Shown: positions 61,403-64,000 of the stretch, piece after piece | Numbering within the stretch: position 1 is the first letter of the stretch | How the letters are laid out: each line of letters opens with the position of its first letter | Assembly (NCBI GenBank): GCA_934045905.1 | Contig: OW203770.1 | Location: 3,720,001-3,784,000, forward strand | Source: Leuctra nigra | Lineage: Eukaryota > Arthropoda > Insecta > Plecoptera > Leuctridae | Length of the DNA: 64,000 nucleotides | Direction of reading: 5' to 3' | Position numbers and translations under genes: made by a program | Notes under the pieces: model-generated | What the model saw: the letters and a program-made list of their open reading frames with translations, nothing else | The model's database searches: none | Told to the model about the DNA's origin: nothing

Positions 61403-61736
61403 GTTATGGCTCACATCAAAACGGCAGGTATTATTATGCCAAGAAAATATCTTAAATCGAAAACAGACTCAGCAATGTCAAGTCCGTAGCGCTGCCTGAG
61501 CCAACTTGCCTGTCAATGAATAACTCTGATCTCATAACATATGTTGCAAATAGCAAGTAAACTCGAGCATTGATACTTCATATCGGAATAAAAACTCCTG
61601 TTTTTGTCCACTGCATCTGGCGATGATCAAGGCTCGGGCGAACACAGAAGCTCTTTGTCCAAGTGAAATGAAACCAGCGATTCAAGTTGCTTCTTCAGTC
61701 GCTCTCAGATCTCTGACGCGAATGTAGGCTTCAATC

Positions 61737-62276
61737 ATGTTCAATATCATCGCATTTGTGCTCTTAAACACTCTAATATCACGCGTGACGTCACAACAGT
61801 GTGACATTGAACATTCTTTGAGAAACATCAACTCGATTTTGAAGAATTCCGAGAGTTATGATATAGTTTATCCGAAATACGGTAAAGTCACATCACGAAA
61901 AAAGCGCGGAATTGAAGAAAGGCATGAAATTATTTTAAACGATTGGGTTTTCGAGCTGGAAGAAAACGACGGAGTTCTGTTTAAAAATGGTTTACAAAGC
62001 GAATGGGTGGATAAAAACGGTGAAACTACGAAAAGTGATGTCTTTGACGAAGACTTGTGTAAACTTCATCGGGGTAGAATCATGAATTCAACGTCTTCTT
62101 TGGTTGCGTTGACGATTTGTGATGACGAAATGATGGGATTTATTAATTCTGAGAGTGGATTTTACTTCATACAACCCTTGCAAGGCGGGTCCACGGCGAA
62201 TACGCATCTGCTGTTTAAAACTACCCGATTGCGAGGCGATTTGCATGACGATGAGGGGTTCGAAGATGATGGAAAT
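61737..62276 (+). CDS. M12B (ADAM/ADAMTS-like) metalloprotease, exon 1
   Basis: Signal peptide MFNIIAFVLLNTLISR, then a reprolysin-type prodomain: HEIILNDWVFELEEND, DEDLCKLHRGRIMNST, SLVALTICDDEMMGF and GFYFIQPLQ. This matches the family pattern of a hydrophobic NDWxFE strand, a C-x(4)-G-x-hydrophobic stretch, S-x-V-A-x-x-x-C and G-x-I then Y-x-I-x-P-L. The prodomain keeps the zinc protease latent during secretion. Exon 1 is 180 codons and ends AAT|GTAAGA in phase 0. A TTAA MITE starts at intron +8. If the intron is retained the frame stops seven codons later. Confidence 0.82.
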
Positions 62277-62283
62277 GTAAGAG

Positions 62284-62630
62284 TTAAGAGGGCTGAGTAG
62301 TGAGCCTTGAAGAGATTTTTCATCGATTTTTATCAATATCTTTTACCAATGTAATTGTTAACAAAATAGGGCTTTGTTAGAGTATTCAGAACAGTTCGAT
62401 GAAAATAAATTCATGTTTTGAAATAAGTTATTAGTTTTACTTTGTCCAACAGATGACAAAATACTTTGTAGGACAAAGTAAATCTAATAAACCATTACAA
62501 GCTATGGAATTATTTTGATTGAACTGTTCTGAATACTTGTACAAAGCCTTATTTCGATAACAATTACATTGGTAAAAGATTTTGATAAAAATCGATTAAA
62601 AAACTCTTCAAGGTGAAACTCACTACAACT
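62284..62630. mobile_element. TTAA MITE family 1 at metalloprotease donor
   Basis: TTAAGAGGGCTGAGTAGTG start at intron +8; right arm ends CTCACTACAACTCGCC, with the second TTAA lost. Confidence 0.75.
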
Positions 62631-62790
62631 CGCCACTTTTGAATACACTTTTTTTCCTTTTTTTAAAAACCAATTTTGAGTGATTTTTTAAATTTCTGTT
62701 TAATTTTATTTTTATTTGCTACGATTTTTTTTTAATTTTTGACATAATTTTTTTAATATATTTTTTAAATGTTTACACTGATGTTTTTAG

Positions 62791-63004
62791 TTGTCCGCGC
62801 CTCGAGTTAAGCGAGAATCTTATCTGAAGTTCGACACAACTGAGAAGAGAGCCGAGGCTGGGGACGTGAAATGGTCCAAGATGAACGAAGAGGGGAGGAA
62901 CTTGTCCCAGGACTGGATTCACATTGCCGGGGGAGGGGGGAAGGAGGAGGAGGAAGAAGTGGGATACTTTCTGGACAACGTCTGGGAGAAGGAGCCGATC
63001 ATCA
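62791..63004 (+). CDS. M12B metalloprotease, exon 2
   Basis: Acceptor GATGTTTTTAG in phase 0, donor ATCA|GTGAGT in phase 1. Encodes LSAPRVKRESYLKFDT, KWSKMNEEGRNLSQDW, then a glycine run and a GKEEEEEVGYF stretch. RVKR is a furin-type cleavage sequence. The catalytic domain is not in the window, so this gene is partial; it continues to the right. Confidence 0.75.
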
Positions 63005-63044
63005 GTGAGTGTGCAATAAGTTACCTTCTCAATCATCTTATAAA

Positions 63045-63522
63045 CAGGGTTGTGACTTATCAAGATAATAATATTTTATCTATTATCTTATCTAGATAAT
63101 TAAATAATTGGTTATCTTTATCTTAATCTAGATAAAAATATTGTATTCTATTGGCAATTATTTAGATAAAAAATTAAAATTAAAATTCATGTGTGTGTAT
63201 GAACATGCACGAACCTGAAATGTCAGATGATATGAAAAAGGAAAATCATCTCCTTTTAGTCGCATTAGTTGGCTTATTTTGACGGCCCCATTTTCTAAAA
63301 ACTCGAGTTCCGAATTTAGGATTAGAAAATTATTAGGTAACAGTAGTATTTTGTAAAAAAAATTATCTATTATCTATTACAATTATCTAGATAATTATTT
63401 TTTATCTTTATCTATTATCTAGATGATTTCTTGGAAATCTAACTATTATCTTATCTAGATAATTTTTTGTAGGTTATCTTTATCTTTATATAAAAAAATA
63501 AAATTATCTAATCACAACACTG
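63045..63522. mobile_element. hAT MITE with 8-bp target duplication
   Basis: CTTATAAA at 63037-63044 and 63523-63530 flanks CAGGGTTGTGACTTATC ... AATCACAACACTG. Interior rich in TTATCTAGATAA. Confidence 0.85.
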
Positions 63523-63849
63523 CTTATAAACAGGGTGAGGAGGATTTTAGATGAAGGAATACATAAAAAGCACAAATATTTAATGCATTCAAATCGTTAG
63601 ATGAGCACAATCGCCTGACAAAAATTACAATCATACTTCTCAAAATATTCAAATATTTCATAAAAAATTCTTGTGTTGTAATTTGACAAAATATTAAAAG
63701 CTTGCTACGTTCGTTTGCTATACTGCTGTTGATATACTTAATTGCAATTACAGTCGTCAAATAACAGGGATTCATACTCCTTAATTTATCAATTATATTT
63801 CAATTAAATAATGAGCAAGTTGACTAAGCCCATGATTGTTGTAATCACG

Positions 63850-63960
63850 CTTCCAGACTTCCTTACTCACTCGTGATTTTCCTCAGTCGAGAGGCACATG
63901 CTGGGTAGGTTCTCCACTAATAGGCCACGAACGCCTCCTTCCCACCTATTCTTCGTCATA
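63850..63960 (+). mobile_element. SINE fragment
   Basis: AGTCGAGAGGCACATGCTGG and TAGGCCACGAACGCCTCCTT match the SINE body at 40.7 kb; the tRNA-like head is lost. Confidence 0.6.
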
Positions 63961-64000
63961 ATACTAATACTCCAGTCACTTTAGCTTTTGACCTCAAACT

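Larger units (their letters stand above)
58251..61736. other. Divergent intergenic region, odorant receptor to metalloprotease
   Basis: Holds the shared upstream region of two divergent genes. Recognised content is repeat scraps: SINE pieces near 59230-59300, 59450-59525, 60075-60190 and 60840-60955, a SINE at 60242-60513 and a TTAA MITE at 61009-61402. No other coding region seen. Confidence 0.6.

Overview
The window is nuclear DNA of an animal, almost certainly an insect. It is AT-rich, its genes are split by large introns, it holds many MITEs, Helitron-like elements, tRNA-derived SINEs and LINEs, and it carries an insect-type seven-transmembrane odorant receptor. I cannot fix the order from sequence alone; a hemipteran is possible but unproven. 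No prokaryotic, CRISPR, rRNA or genuine tRNA gene is seen. All gene structures below were assembled by hand from splice sites, exon phase and reading frame.

Three host genes are recognisable. (1) Minus strand, 37335 down to 539: a secreted protein of about 875 residues, made of a signal peptide, seven consecutive WSC domains and a cysteine-containing C-terminal region, in 17 exons whose phases all match. Each WSC domain is encoded by two exons, bounded by phase-1 introns and split internally by a phase-2 intron, the signature of tandem module duplication. (2) Minus strand, 58250 down to 41018: an odorant receptor of 473 residues in 8 exons, with a large charged insertion in intracellular loop 2, a probable GC-AG intron, and a 126-bp in-frame tandem duplication that includes the 3' splice site of exon 2. 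Two LINE insertions with long open frames lie in its introns. (3) Plus strand, from 61737 to beyond the right edge: signal peptide and prodomain of an M12B (ADAM/ADAMTS-like) metalloprotease, exons 1 and 2 only. Genes 2 and 3 are divergently arranged about 3.5 kb apart.

The rest is mostly mobile DNA. At least five unrelated palindromic MITE families target TTAA (piggyBac-like) and sit nested or in head-to-tail trains sharing one TTAA at each junction. Four of their ends lie within a few bases of a 5' splice site. Other elements include Helitron-like (HINE/Helentron-type) elements with GAGCGAGC 5' ends and a hairpin plus CTAG 3' end, hAT-type MITEs with clear 8-bp target duplications, a TA-flanked mariner-like MITE, SINEs, and an intronic tandem array of ACCGGAAGTGACGTCA motifs. 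The most notable observations are the duplicated in-frame splice acceptors of the odorant receptor, the MITE-derived end of the WSC gene, and the packing of transposon ends against splice sites.
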